This document shows, one piece after another, positions 1-11,100 of a stretch of DNA of 28,325 nucleotides (positions are counted from its first letter, which is position 1; every line of letters starts with the position of its first letter). Source of the DNA: Competibacteraceae bacterium UBA6584. GTDB taxonomy: Bacteria; Pseudomonadota; Gammaproteobacteria; Competibacterales; Competibacteraceae. Position numbers and translations under genes: made by a program. Under the pieces are notes generated by a model that was not told the DNA's origin, did not search any database, and saw only the letters and a list, made by a program, of their open reading frames with translations. The DNA lies in contig DJIW01000130.1 of the NCBI GenBank assembly GCA_002433805.1, positions 11,254-39,578 on the forward strand, in the 5' to 3' direction.

Positions 1-506
1 AGTTCCATCTGATTCACGTACAGGATGGCATCGGTCAACTGGGTGCGCGGCAAGTGCCCATATTTACTGATGCGGAATTTGTGATGCACCCGGCTCCAGA
101 TTTCCGATTTGGCCTTGCCGATCAGTTCCGGCGGCACGGTCGCCGCCTTGTGATGCACGATCTCAGATAGGGTTTGCTGTTCGGAAGGCAGGAGCGTGGC
201 GGCGGCTTCGGGTGTTTCGAGTTCCTGCCAGCGTTTGATGATGCGAAACCGAAGCACAGCATCGTATCCGGAAACCAACGTCAAGGTAGTGTTCTTATCC
301 ATCCGGTACATTTCCCGAGCTTTACCCTGCCCATCCTGATAAGTTTCTGTTGCGCAATGCCAATCCAAATTTGGATCGACCTTCAGGCGCGCTAACATAG
401 CGCGGATGTCGCGCATGACATGCGAATGATTTTTATCCGTCAGTTCCGCGATGTCGCGGCTGGACATGGTTACAGGAACGACTGCAAGCGCGTTATACTC
501 TTTCAT
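1..506 (-). CDS. Rha-type phage antirepressor (partial, runs off window)
   Basis: The frame opens with ATG at 506 (AAGGA ribosome site about 6 nt upstream) and is still open at base 1, giving about 168 residues without a stop. Residues 14-40 (MSSRDIAELTDKNHSHVMRD and onward) match the winged-helix start of the phage regulatory protein Rha family. The later segment, from about residue 110 (LSEIVHHKA, then KSEIWSRVHHKF), resembles the C-terminal domain of P22-type antirepressors. Such proteins bind and inactivate phage repressors or alter early gene expression. It lies 69 bp downstream of an Arc-like gene on the same strand, matching the arc-ant order of P22 immI, so it is probably co-transcribed and repressed by that gene. 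The C-terminus is not visible. The family call is fairly sure; the repressor it targets is unknown. Confidence 0.85.
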   Translation of the reverse strand, partial: MKEYNALAVVPVTMSSRDIAELTDKNHSHVMRDIRAMLARLKVDPNLDWHCATETYQDGQGKAREMYRMDKNTTLTLVSGYDAVLRFRIIKRWQELETPEAAATLLPSEQQTLSEIVHHKAATVPPELIGKAKSEIWSRVHHKFRISKYGHLPRTQLTDAILYVNQME

Positions 507-536
507 GGTGATCCTTAAAGATTGTCATTCAGTACC

Positions 537-569
537 GAAGCCCCGGCGTGTACCAGACGCTGGGGCTTC
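537..569 (-). other. Stable hairpin in the arc-rha intergenic leader
   Basis: GAAGCCCC at 537-544 pairs with GGGGCTTC at 562-569. The stem extends inward (GGCGT with ACGCT, one G-T wobble) to about 13 bp around a 7-nt loop. It lies between the Arc-like stop codon and the Rha start, about 30 nt upstream of the Rha ATG on the minus strand. There is no T tract on the minus side, so it is not a clear intrinsic terminator. It could be an mRNA processing or stability element between the two cistrons. Comparable CCCC/GGGG hairpins occur shortly upstream of the other two antirepressor genes in this window. Confidence 0.6.
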
Positions 570-575
570 ACTGTT

Positions 576-737
576 TTAGCGGGCATGTCTTTGCTTTTCC
601 TCCTTATTTCTAATTTGCTCAAGGTGGTAAAGAATTTCGCTGTTTAAGCTTCGCTTGTTGGTTACCGCTTGTCGCTTGAACCATTCTTTTAGTTCGTGGG
701 TAGCATTTATCTTCATTTGGCCATCGGGCCTGCTCAT
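576..737 (-). CDS. Arc-like ribbon-helix-helix repressor (53 aa)
   Basis: ATG at 737 is preceded by an AGGAG ribosome site at 743-747, and TAA lies at 576-578. The protein is 53 residues. It has the ribbon-helix-helix plan: a short strand (GQMKINA, residues 6-12), a first helix (HELKEWFKRQAVTNKRS), then the conserved turn and second helix (LNSEILYHLEQI). This NSEI motif is the same one found in Arc of phage P22, which has 53 residues too. Such proteins bind palindromic operators as dimers of dimers. A palindrome lies 47 bp upstream and overlaps its promoter, so autoregulation and control of the downstream Rha gene are likely. The call is strong at fold level; the operator assignment is inference. 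Confidence 0.85.
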   Translation of the reverse strand: MSRPDGQMKINATHELKEWFKRQAVTNKRSLNSEILYHLEQIRNKEEKQRHAR

Positions 738-774
738 CGCTTTCTCCTATGTTATTCCACCATGCTGGTGTCTC

Positions 775-803
775 ACCATAATATGACACTATAGCAGTGT
801 CAA
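775..803 (-). promoter_or_regulatory. Promoter for the Arc-like/Rha operon
   Basis: On the minus strand a consensus -35 TTGACA (803-798) is followed after 17 bp by TATGGT (780-775). This places the transcription start about 30 nt upstream of the Arc-like ATG. The spacer is almost entirely filled by the palindrome at 784-802, the expected position for a repressor operator. Confidence 0.65.
784..802. promoter_or_regulatory. Palindromic operator between divergent RHH genes
   Basis: The half-sites TGACACT (784-790) and AGTGTCA (796-802) are perfect inverted repeats separated by 5 bp. The site overlaps the -35 and spacer of the minus-strand promoter and lies 37 bp before the probable start of the plus-strand RHH gene. 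A shorter palindrome, TGGTG-TCT-CACCA, lies next to it at 766-778 and contains a related GTGTC half-site. The likely ligands are the Arc-like and/or Mnt-like proteins encoded on either side; which one binds which site cannot be told from sequence. Confidence 0.7.
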
Positions 804-838
804 TAGACCGTTCCACTAATTTGGTGTATTTTTTTACT

Positions 839-1201
839 ATGGGAAAACAAGATGATTACATCCGCATCACGCTGCGGTTGCCGGCAGAGCTACACGAGCG
901 GCTGACGACGATGTGCGAGCGCACGAAGCGAAGCATGAATGCCGAAATTTTGACGCGCCTGGACGTTTCGTTCGATGATGAGCGCTTGGCTGAAGCCCCT
1001 GAAGAACAGGAAGCTTCTATTAAAGACGTTGGGCAAGCTTTGCTGGGCGGAATGGTTGGGGCGGCGGCCAAGCGAGCATTTAATGCCGCTTTAGATGGGG
1101 AAACGCTAGAATCCGTGTACCGCGATATCGCTGAGAATTTCTCTTTGAGATTCGATATTTCAGATAAATCTGTAACTTTTTCTATTAAAAAAGATACCTA
1201 A
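839..1201 (+). CDS. Mnt-like ribbon-helix-helix repressor with C-terminal extension
   Basis: From the ATG at 839 the product is 120 aa. Residues 5-45 form an Arc/Mnt-type ribbon-helix-helix domain: strand YIRITLRLP, helix AELHERLTTMCERTKR, then SMNAEILTRLD. A roughly 75-residue extension follows, rich in acidic and small residues and ending in a strand-like FSLRFDISDKSVTFSIKK; it may serve oligomerisation, as the C-terminus of Mnt does. It diverges from the Arc-like/Rha pair across a shared operator, as mnt does from arc-ant in P22. The start is uncertain: no good ribosome site precedes 839, and an in-frame GTG at 797 would add 14 residues overlapping the operator. I prefer 839 because the RHH strand starts right after it. 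Confidence 0.8.
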   Translation: MGKQDDYIRITLRLPAELHERLTTMCERTKRSMNAEILTRLDVSFDDERLAEAPEEQEASIKDVGQALLGGMVGAAAKRAFNAALDGETLESVYRDIAENFSLRFDISDKSVTFSIKKDT

Positions 1202-1233
1202 TAATTAAACCTGACGCCGCACCCACGCAGGCG

Positions 1234-1263
1234 CAGCCCGCGCGGGGTCAAGTTGGCGGGCTG
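1234..1263. other. Inverted repeat between convergent genes
   Basis: CAGCCCGC (1234-1241) pairs with GCGGGCTG (1256-1263) across a 14-nt loop. It lies between the stops of the Mnt-like gene (plus) and the DUF4124 gene (minus). There is no T tract, so a role as a bidirectional terminator is only a possibility. Confidence 0.35.
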
Positions 1264-1272
1264 AGGCTGAGA

Positions 1273-1839
1273 TCATTGGCAATACTCGTTCGTCACGGTG
1301 CCGATGGTCACCGTGTTGCAGCGAATAATGGTCCCATTAGGTCCGCTGATCGTCCGCATTCCAGTTGAAGCGCGGGGTCTCTCAAGTTCTTTTTCCTTGA
1401 CAACGATGGTCGGCGGCAATTCGACCCCGTTTTTCGAGTACATTCGATCAAGTTCCCGACTGATCGCGTCTCGCTGTGATCGCGTGGTGTCTCGCCGGGT
1501 CAAATCGCTTTTCAGATTCTCGATTTTCGCCTGGTCCTCTCGGCTGAAGCGGATCGGCTGGCGCTCTTCGGCGCGCGCGCTTGCGGCTTCTGCCTGCGCT
1601 TTCCGGCGGGCTTCCTCCTCTTCCATACCGTAAATCAAACCGCGCTCGCTTTCTCTGAGGCCTTCTCCGCTCCCAGCAATGGATTTTAGGGGCATCCGCT
1701 CGCCGACATTCGCGGGCGCGCAAGGCATTTGCTGGAAAGTCATTTTTCCATCCTTGACGCATTTGAACATCTGCTGGCCGAACGCTGGCGCGGCGATCAG
1801 AGCGACGGCGAGAACGAAAATCGGTTTCGTGGCAGTCAT
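1273..1839 (-). CDS. Secreted DUF4124-domain protein
   Basis: ATG at 1839 follows an AAGGA ribosome site 7 nt upstream; the in-frame TTG at 1845 is less likely. The product is 188 aa. It begins with a signal peptide (hydrophobic core FVLAVALIAAPAF, cleavage likely after the following GQ). Next comes the DUF4124 signature (MFKCVKDGKMTFQQMPC), a short beta motif with two cysteines common in proteobacterial periplasmic proteins. A charged helical region, coiled-coil-like around residues 75-130, and a C-terminal segment with two cysteines (RCNTVTIGTVTNEYC) complete it. The function of DUF4124 proteins is not established. It is transcribed away from the late operon and could be a moron acting in the host envelope. 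Confidence 0.75.
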   Translation of the reverse strand: MTATKPIFVLAVALIAAPAFGQQMFKCVKDGKMTFQQMPCAPANVGERMPLKSIAGSGEGLRESERGLIYGMEEEEARRKAQAEAASARAEERQPIRFSREDQAKIENLKSDLTRRDTTRSQRDAISRELDRMYSKNGVELPPTIVVKEKELERPRASTGMRTISGPNGTIIRCNTVTIGTVTNEYCQ

Positions 1840-2006
1840 GAGCAATCCTTTATTGATGGTGCGGTCGACTACCGTTTAGGCAAAATGAGTGCCAAATAAG
1901 TCAGGCCGGCACCGCGCTCAAGCCGCTTCTCGCCGCAAGGCCCATTGCTCGGCCTCAAGCGGGCGAGGTTGCCCTCCATCCTTGGATTCCTTCGAGGAGA
2001 AAAATC

Positions 2007-2186
2007 ATGCGAACAACCGATCCCCCCAACTTCGCGGTTTTTTCAGGCAAGCCGCACGCGCGGATCGCCGAAGAAATGGCCGAAGAAATTAAAGAGGTTA
2101 TCTACCGGCGCGCCGGTCAAATTCCGCTAGCCACCGCGATAGGCGTTTTGAGAATCGTCGAAAAGGAAATCCTGGAGGATGCTTGA
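2007..2186 (+). CDS. Small hypothetical protein (59 aa)
   Basis: ATG at 2007 has a well-placed AGGAG ribosome site (1995-1999), and TGA lies at 2184-2186. The 59-aa product is soluble and largely helical, with an acidic helix (RIAEEMAEEIKEVI) followed by LATAIGVLRIVEKEIL. I recognise no family. It ends 11 bp before the stop of the giant late gene, so the two are convergent. The support for it being real is the ribosome site and the protein-like composition. The 167 bp upstream, after the DUF4124 start, show no convincing promoter. Confidence 0.55.
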   Translation: MRTTDPPNFAVFSGKPHARIAEEMAEEIKEVIYRRAGQIPLATAIGVLRIVEKEILEDA

Positions 2187-2197
2187 CGCCGGCTTTT

Positions 2198-5100
2198 TCA
2201 AGCCGCTTCCCGCCGCTTGGCGGCCATGAACAGGTCGTGGAACTTGCTGTAGATCGCCTCTTCCTTTTGCTCCAGCGCGTCCAGTTGCCGGCGCTTCTCG
2301 GCCAGCGGCAGGTCGGAGCGGCCGATTTCATCTTCCATCTGGCGGCGGGCGCGAACCGCTTGTTGCGCGCTCCTGAGCGTCCGCCCGAGCGCCAGCAGCT
2401 CCCGGTGCTCGCTTTGAATGTCGCGCGCGGCTTCAAAATTCCGGTCCCGACGCGCGGCGTTGAAAGTGGCCAACGCCTCTTGGATGGCGCCCGCTTGCGC
2501 GTTGAAAACCGCCCTGGCGTCCTGGATGGTGGCCGTCTTGAAGAACCGCCGCAGGATGGGGATTTCGCGGGGCTCGATCGTCTCGCCCGCCCCCTGGTAC
2601 ATCATGATCGGCAGGTTCGCGGCGTCGGTCGCGAACTGGCCCGCGCCGCCCGCAAACGTGGTCCAGATCAATTTGAGGGTTTCCGGCGACACGTCGACCA
2701 GTCCGCCCCGGTAGCGGTCGCCGCCGCTCCAGCGGTTCATGGCCTCCGCCGCGCGCTCCCACATCGTCCCCTGGGTGGAGCGCCACATCCGCCGGCTGTC
2801 GGGCTGGCCCGGCTCCCACGCTTTGACCTCCGGCATGACCGGCCGGCCGAGTTCCGTGCGGTTCATGGCGACCGACATGGCGGGCTTGATCGCGGTCGGC
2901 AGGAAGGTGAGCAGGTTTTCGGCGCTGGCCTCGTCGCCCGCGAACGGGTTCCCGATCGGGCTGAACTGCTCGAAAACGGTGGACGCCAGCCGGATGCCCG
3001 CCTTGACGCCGTCCTCTCCGCTCATCAGGTCGGACAGGATGTTGCCCAGGCTCCAAAAAGCGCCGTAACCGTAGGGGACGGGGATCGTCAGCAGCTCTTG
3101 ACCGATCGGGATGACGAGGTTCCGGTCCTTGGTGTAACTTTGGATTCGTTGCCAGCGTTTCTCGTCATCGTCGGAGCCGCCGCGCGCTGACTGGGCGATG
3201 CTGAAGGCCAGCAGCGCCAAACCGCCCGCCAGCGCTTGGGCCTGGCGCCGGTGCGGACCCTTAAATAGCGCGTCCCACATGATCTTGGTGCCCTGGACGC
3301 TCGGGTTGAAAAACAGGTATAGCCCGCCGAGCTGTGCGGTCAGTTCGCCTTTGCGGTTGAAGTTCACGGTCACCTCGCCCGCCGCTCGCGCCGCCTCCAC
3401 CTCGGACTTCCCGGCGTCGAGCAGCGTCTTGAAGGTGGCCACCCGCAAGGCGTTTTCGCCGATCTTATTCAAGTTTTCGATGCGCCGTCCCACGACTCTG
3501 ATCTTGTCCGCGACCGCGACCCTGACCGCGCCCGCGCGGTCTCCGCCAGCCCAGGTCTCCCGCGCGCCCTGCAGGTCTTGAAACACGCGCTTGATGTCGC
3601 TGCCGATCCGCTCGAGATCGGAAAGGTAGGCGGCTCCGGTGCTGCCGCCGGCGGCGCGGTAGCGCTCGACTAACGGGTCGTGGCCGGTGCGGATGTAGCG
3701 CCACAGCGCCTTGACCGCGCCGGGGTAGGCGGCCAGGGCGCGGCCCGCCGTTTTGATGCCGTATTTTCCGGTCAGGTTGATCGTGCCCGCCGTCATGTCG
3801 CGGGCGACGTTGGTGAGGATGAACTCCGGGTTGTAGCCGGTGTAGGCGCCAGACAGCCACCGGTTGAACGACTGGCCCATTTTCAAGAGCCCGTTGGCCG
3901 CATCCGCGCCCAGGTTGCGCGCCGCCCTCGCCAGTAGCTCGTCGTTCAGTTGCAGCCGCACGAGTTGCCCGTCCTCGTAGAGGGCGATCTCGTTGTCGGC
4001 CAGCATGGGACGCCCCATGTAGACGACGGATTGATCCGCCATTTGGTGGCGCACGGCGTACTTGGAAAGCGCCCGACCGGTGTCCAGGCTATCCTGAGCC
4101 ATGGCGGCGCGCGCCTCGTTGTAGGATTGAAAAGCGCCCAGTGGCGACCCCTCGATCCAAACCTGATGCACCCAGCCTTGCGCCAGCACGGCGCGTTTTT
4201 CGGGCTGGCCTTCAGTCCCGATGCGCGAATGGTTGGCTTGGCGCAAAAATTCGCGCAAGGCGCGGGCCACCTCTTGCTTGTGGCCGAGCGCGATGGCGCG
4301 CTCGTGGTCGCGCCAGATGTTTTCGACGATGTTCTCATCGCGCAGCGCATGGCCCAGCGCCCGCCGCTGCCGGCCGGCCACACTGATGCCCGGCCCGGCG
4401 CCGGATGGTTGGGCGGCGTTTTCCGGCCCGCCTTTGAGCGGAACGTAGCGCGAGTAGGCGGTCCGCCAAGCGTCCGCCGTCTCTTTCGAGATGATGCCCG
4501 CCCCCAAGAGCCTCGACCGCGTCAGATCCGTGATGCCCCTGAAATCGGCGGCCAGCCGCTCGAACAGCGAGAACCCGCGAACGCCCCGGTAGCGGGCGAG
4601 GATGGCGTCCGCTTGCGCGTCGGTCAGCCCCGATCCGCCGTCGCGGTACTGCGGGTTGATCTTGGCGATGGCCGCGTTGCGCTCTTTGGCGTGCGCCGCG
4701 TGCAGGTATTCCCCGACCGACGGCTTGAAGGTCGCGGGCAGCGGCTGGCCGTCCTCGATGGCGGCCAGCAAATCGCCACCGCTCAAGGCCCAACCGTTCT
4801 TGGCGGCGCGCGCGATGAGCGGCTTGAGAATCTTTTCGCGGGCCGTTTCGGTTTCGGCGGCCGTCTTCTTGGGCGCGAGCGCCTCCGCGCCGTACACGTC
4901 CGCCGATGGGGTCAGGTTGATGCCGCTGCGCTTCAACCAGTCCTGCACCACCTGGAAGCGGACAAACTTATCCTGCACCGCTCGCTGGAAAGCCTGAGCC
5001 ATGGTTTCGGCGGGAGGTTCGGCAGGCCCGACGGGACGGCCGGGGCGGGAGTGGCGGTTTTTATCGTTTTGAGAGGGTGTTATAGTATCGGTGGCCTCCG

Positions 5101-8100
5101 CATTAAGGTTGAGTAGGTCAGACGGCTTCGGTTGCTGACTCTCATATAGTCCAGCGGGGGCTTTGTCGTTTATGACGGCGTGATCGTCGGCCTGGTTTTC
5201 TCCGAAGATATGGCCGATAATCGCTTTTAGCGAGGTCGTAGCAGGCGGGTTGCCCGCAGCCGAAAGGTGTGCCGTGCCCGATTCACCGGCGACCTCGCTA
5301 ACTTCCAATAACTCGTGATCGTAAAAATTCCGCCTTATCCCGCCGTCTTCAATCTCTCTGACAGCCAATTTTACGTAGTACTGCTTGCTATCCAATTCAG
5401 CCTTGGTGAGGTAGTACCGGTAGCCTCGGAGGTTTGGAGTTTTCCGCCGATCGGCTTTTAGGTCTTTTTCTGGCATCGCGAAATAGCTGTTTTCGATCAG
5501 CCGATTCAACTGCGGCAACAGCCGCATCTTTTGAATGCCGGAATGCTTGCTGATCGCCGCCCGTAGCCCGCTCATCGAGACCCATATTTCTTCGCCCTCT
5601 TTTGTTTTGAACGCGCGCGGGGCGCTATCGCCCCGGCCGTCTGTCAACAGAGATTGCTTGGCGGACGCCAATGCCTGTTGGCGCGCTTGCGCGAAGGGCA
5701 TCGTTTCGGGCAACGCGAAGTCAATTTTGATGGGCGGAAGCGATTTGATGCGCTCCCGGAGGCTGGGAGCGGGCATCGAATACCGGAAATCCGGGTTGTC
5801 GGTCGGGTTCTGGTCGCCCGATTGGGCGAGTCCGGGGCGGGAGTGGCGGTTTGGGTCGGAGGGCGATAGACTTTCATCCTGCCCCGCTCCCTTGGCGCTG
5901 CGGGTGAGCGAAGCGGCGTCAAGCGTAGACCGTTCAGCAGCTCTCCCTGCGGTGCGGCCATCGGGGTTTTTCTCATATCCCGTCACCACCCAGGCATTAC
6001 TGCCTTCATTGCGCGTGAGCCAGACGATGGTCCGGTTGCGCTCAAGACCGACGCGCGTCGATTTTTCGACCGCCATCCTGTTAAATTCGTTTCCACTTGC
6101 AATCGTCGCAACGATATCATCGAGAAATGCGATGGTTTCTTGCCCGGTCAAACCATCTTTGCGTTGGCGGGCCTCCAGAATATGGGCGATGCCCATCGCC
6201 CCCTTGGTCTTTCCTGAAGGCGTGACGCGCCCCTCGCTCCCCCAGACAAAATCGACCCATCCCAGCCCCGGCCGATACATGGCCCGATGCACCGAGGTTT
6301 TATCCAACAGCGCCTTGGTCAAGGCGTCAAGACCGCGCCGGATGTTGGCCCCGACCGACTTCATGGCCGAGCGGCTGAACCGGAAATCCGGGCTATCGGT
6401 CGGATTCTGGTTGCTCGCCAGCTTGACTTGCCGGCTCTCGAACGCGATCACGTAAGGGGCCATGCCCGGCCCGCTGACGACCGCGCCATCATGGCCTTTC
6501 TCCTGCAACCGGCGCTTGAACTTGACGGCCGCTTCCACCGAATCCACCGCCATCAAATCGGCGTCGGTGAGAAAGTAGGGCTTGTCGATTTTGGCGTGCA
6601 GCTCCAAAACGTTGGACCCATAGCGCGCCGCCGCGCCGCGATCCGCCGTCATAAAGAATCCGAGGCCGCTGGTCGGGTGCCGGCTGTTGATGCCGGAGCG
6701 CCCGGCGTCGAACCGATAAAACTCGGTCGGCGTTCCGTGGTAGAGCACCAGCGCTTTTCCGTCGCGGGCGGTGATCCCCTCGGTCCCCTCGCCGAACCAG
6801 CGCTCGAACGCCGTGGCGCGGGCCTCGCGCTCCTTGAACTGGGAGCGGATTTGCTGGAATTCCTCCCACAGCCGCGCCTGCTCGGCGGCGTCGTCCTCGG
6901 TCGCGGGCTGGCTGTAGTCGGTTCTCGGCGAGCGGGAAGAGAAGGTGCCGGCGTTGTCAGATGCTGATTTGATTTGATTTTGCGCCAACGCGATATAACT
7001 GTCGCCACTGCCTTCAGCATCATTACGATAGACGATCCCATCAACACCTTTTTGCCGCAGCCATTGACGTACCGCCTCATTTTTATTGGTGGCCTTGGAA
7101 ATAGCAGCTTGATCCTCCGCATTCAGTGCAACGCCGCCTGCTTTTGCGGCCTGCATGACTGCTTTGAAGTGCCACGTTCCCAAGTCGTTAAGGCGTAGCG
7201 GATTCTTGAGATTGAGGAAAAACTGAAAGGGAGCGCCACGCGCTAGCGCTTGCTGTTGTGTTCCCAAGTGGACGCCGAGCTCCTTGCTTTTGCCGGGCAT
7301 TCTAAAGATATCGAACCCCATGCTTTCCTTAGGTGGGCTCGCCTTTCCTTTTGACTCTTGATAGAGCCGTCGCGCTTTTTCGGCAGTCTCCGCCGAAATG
7401 TAATAGGTCTCTCCGGGCCGATAACCCTCCATCCCCTTCAGACCATATTCATGCCATCGCTCAAAAACGTTCGCAATCCGGTCAGGCTCATTCGACTGAA
7501 ACCAGGGACGGGCCATAGCGGCTAATTCTTGAACGGCGGCCGGATTTCCTGGTTGATAGTCGCCGGGCTTGTATCGGACGGCATTCGTCCCGTGATAAAC
7601 CACGCTTGGTTCGCCGTTCTCATCTACAACCTGCGAGACATCCCCCTGGAACTTTTGCCATCCATGATGGACAATATGATCGAGCGCGGGGGGAGAAGGT
7701 TGAGCGCCCAACGTCGTAGACGCGGCCTCATGCTGTCCGGCCCCCCCGCTTACCTCTGAAAGCTCGTGATCGTAGAATTTTTTCCCATCCGTCAATTCTC
7801 TGACCACCAGCTTGGCGTAGCGAATCTCCCCCTGTATTTTTACCGGCGCGACATAATAGTGATACGCCTTGATGTCGGGCCGCCCTCTCTCGTCCTTGGC
7901 CGAAAACACTTTATGGGCAACCCGAATAAGGTCGGGAATGACGGTTGCGGCCCGCATCTTCTGTTCGCCAGCATGGCCGGACATCGCTTTGCGCAACGCG
8001 GTTTTGCTGACCGCGATCAAATCGCGAGTTTCCAGATTCTCGAATTGGCGAGTTTCGCCATGCAGGTAACGAGAATCGACATAGCGCAAGACATCGCGGT

Positions 8101-11100
8101 TGAGTTCTTGCAGCGTTTTTCCCGATACCGCCGCCGCTTCGGCCGGGGAAATGGCATCGATAGCCCGCTGGTGCGCGGCATACTCCCAATCCCCGAACCA
8201 ATCTTTGAAGAACGGGGTCCGGGTTTGCTTCCATTGCCGCTCGTTCAAGTTTGACGGCGCGCCGTTCGGGGCCAGCAAGCGGCCTTGTGCGTCGCGGATT
8301 TCCTTCACGGCCTTCATTTGCCGTTCGACTTCCGCGCGGTCGGCCTCGGTCGGCGCGAAGTCGGGCAGGCTGTAGGCGGTTCCCGAATTGAAATCCCGGA
8401 TGCGTTGTATTAATGTTTCCACATGCCCCGTGGGGCCGGTTAGAAGTCGGGAGCCATCGGCTCTGTCAGCGTCTACCATTTCTGGCACGGGGCTTTCATC
8501 GGTTACTTCCAGCGCCTCCACCGAATAAATGCGGTTCCCTTGCTCGGGAATCGAAAATTCCTTCACGGTTATCTTGACCAACCTCGCCTGGTCGCCCACA
8601 AACATCGGCGCGAACAAGCGGTGGATCGCTTTCACGTTGGGATCTTGGTGTTTGTCCGTTTTTGCCCACCCTTCAAGCGATCGCGAAAACAGCAGATCCA
8701 GGTTGGCGACTGCGAGCACATGCTCTCGAACGGAGACCGACTTGCGCGCGGCGCTCGCGCTCAACATTTTGTCGATGTTATTTCTGGATAGCGACGCGAT
8801 CAGCCCGTCTTGGCTGGTCAGCGGTTTCCCCAGAAACGCTTTCGCGGTTTCCCTGGCTTCCGAAAAATTGCGGGCTTGGCGCAGCGGGTCATCCAGGCGA
8901 CTGAATGCGGGCTGTGCGCCGCGCGCCCTGGCGGTTCGCGTTTTTTTAGCGGCCGCTCGCGCTTGGTTTTTCAGGGCCGACAGCGCCAGCGCCCGCACGT
9001 CGTCGGCCGTCAGTTGTACCTTCAAACCCATCCGGTAGAGCGCGGCCCGGATCGCCGCCAGAACACGCTGGACCAATGGCTTATTGATGTCGGCATATTG
9101 CGAGAGATAAGCCACACTTTCTTCGTCGGCGTTATTCGGGTCTTCGCGCCGCGCCTTGGCGATAGCGTCCAGCGCGGTTTGATCGCCTTGGGCGGCCAAG
9201 CGCCGGACCTGCCGGGCCAGATCGGTGAAACCCGGATTGCCGATGAAGTTCTTCAGGCCAAACAATCGCAGCGCCGCATGAGCGATTCGGATCTTGGCGC
9301 GGTCGCCCTCGGTGAAGCGCTCGTCCTTGGCGACGTGCAGGGCTTCGTGAAGCGCCACGCTCAAGGCGTCGCCGTTTTCGAGGTTCGGCGCGACCAGGTG
9401 AATGACGCCATCGCGGTCCACGAATCCCGCCGCGCCGGTTCGGGTCGGATCGTCCCGATGGATGATCAGCCGGCCGGATTGCTCCAGCGCCTCGATGTGG
9501 CGCTCGCCCAAGGCGTCCGCCAGTTGGGCGCGAGCTTGAGCGGGGGTGAGGGGCAGGTTTCCGGCAGAATCGCCGCGCGATGGGCGGGGAGCCGTGGGGC
9601 TATTGAACCTGTCTTTCAAATCGCGTAACGTAAAGCCAGCGCCTGACCGTGTAGGACGGGAGTTATCCCGATAACCAAAGGTCGTCCGTTCATCGGCCTG
9701 AGCCTTGTTCACGGCGGGCGTTACTTCTATCTTGATCGCCTTGTGGTCTTTGTAAGTCGAGGCGGGCGCGGCCCGGTTCCAGCGGGCGGCGACGGGCAAC
9801 GGTTTTGCGGTGACGGCGGATCGCCCCGGCGCGAGTTCGCTCGATGCCGCCGGCCGCGCGTTCAGTTTCCCGGCCGCCGCCATCGCGGCTCTTTCCGTCT
9901 TGAACCGCTTGGCGGGCTTTCCCTCCGGCGTTCCAAAGCGCCAGATAGCCCCGTTCTGGCCCACCACATGCCAGCTACCATCCGGGTAGCCGGTCGGCCG
10001 GATGCTGTAGCGCCGCTGTGGCGAGGGTTCGGCGGAAGTGGCCTCCGTATCGGCGGGCGCGGGCGCAAGGGATGCGCCACCCCGATCTAAAAGGGCTTGG
10101 ATTTCGCCTTGCCTTTGCCCTTGGGGCTCGGCTTGGACTTGACCTTGGCCTTGGCCTTCGGTTTGGGTTTGGAGGGCGTTTTGCCGGGCTTGAGGTCTTG
10201 GCCGATCATTGACAATCTCCGGTTGAGGGGGAAGAACCGCCGCTTCTTCTCCGGGCGGAGGGGCGAGCGGCTGACCGGGTTCGTTGCGGGTGGCGCTCGG
10301 GAACCGCCGGACCACATCGAACAGTCGATCGATGGGCGCATCCAGCCGCATCACCTTGACCGGCTCGCCGCGCTGGAGCGCCGCGAGCCACTGGTGGTGG
10401 CCGTCGAGAACGCGGCCGTCGCTGGAGGCGAGAATCGAGCGGTCGCCACCTTTGGCTTCCTGCGCTTGCGCCACCTTCTCGGGATCGAATTCGGCTTGCG
10501 AGGGCCGCAGCAGCGAGGGGGAAATCTCCGCCGTCGCGTGGCCGATGCCGCGCGCCTTCAAAAAATTGACCAGCGCGCCGCGATCCGCGGCGGCGATCTG
10601 CGGCATTTCCGCGTTGGGGATGCCGAGCGTGCCGGTTTCGGCCGGAAATGCGAGCCGGCCGCCTTGAATCGCGGGATGAGCGGTGCGCCCCTCATCCGGC
10701 CGAGGCGCGAGCGGTTCTTGACCTTGCGGCAAGAGGGGCGGGGAGGGCGGCGAAGGACGAGGCCCCATCATTTCGGCCAGCCGCGCCCGATCTTCCGCGT
10801 CGGCCGTGGTCCGCTCGGCCGACCGGCCTGTCGGTGGAGTCCGTTCGATGGCTTGGCCGCGCTCGGGCCGGATAGCGTTGTCCGGCGCGACCGGGACCGG
10901 CAACGGGGCGCTGACCCCCAAATCCTCCAGTACCGCGAGGTCGGCCCAATCGAGCGCGGGCGCGGGTAATCCTGGTGGACCTGACGGCGGGGCGGACCCA
11001 ACGGAAGCGTCCGGGCCGGCCAGCAGCGGGGAGCGCGCGGAGATCTGGCCCGGTGACCGGTTGAGCGCGGACACTTCATCGGCGAGCGCCGCGCGCCGGA

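Noticed and set aside
797..838. Upstream GTG start for the Mnt-like gene
   Set aside because: It would place the first codons within the operator palindrome, and the conserved RHH strand begins right after the ATG at 839.
3950..5116. 388-codon plus-strand open frame inside the giant gene
   Set aside because: It is the codon-aligned antisense of the giant gene, where GC-rich codons rarely give stops; low-complexity arginine/glycine-rich translation.
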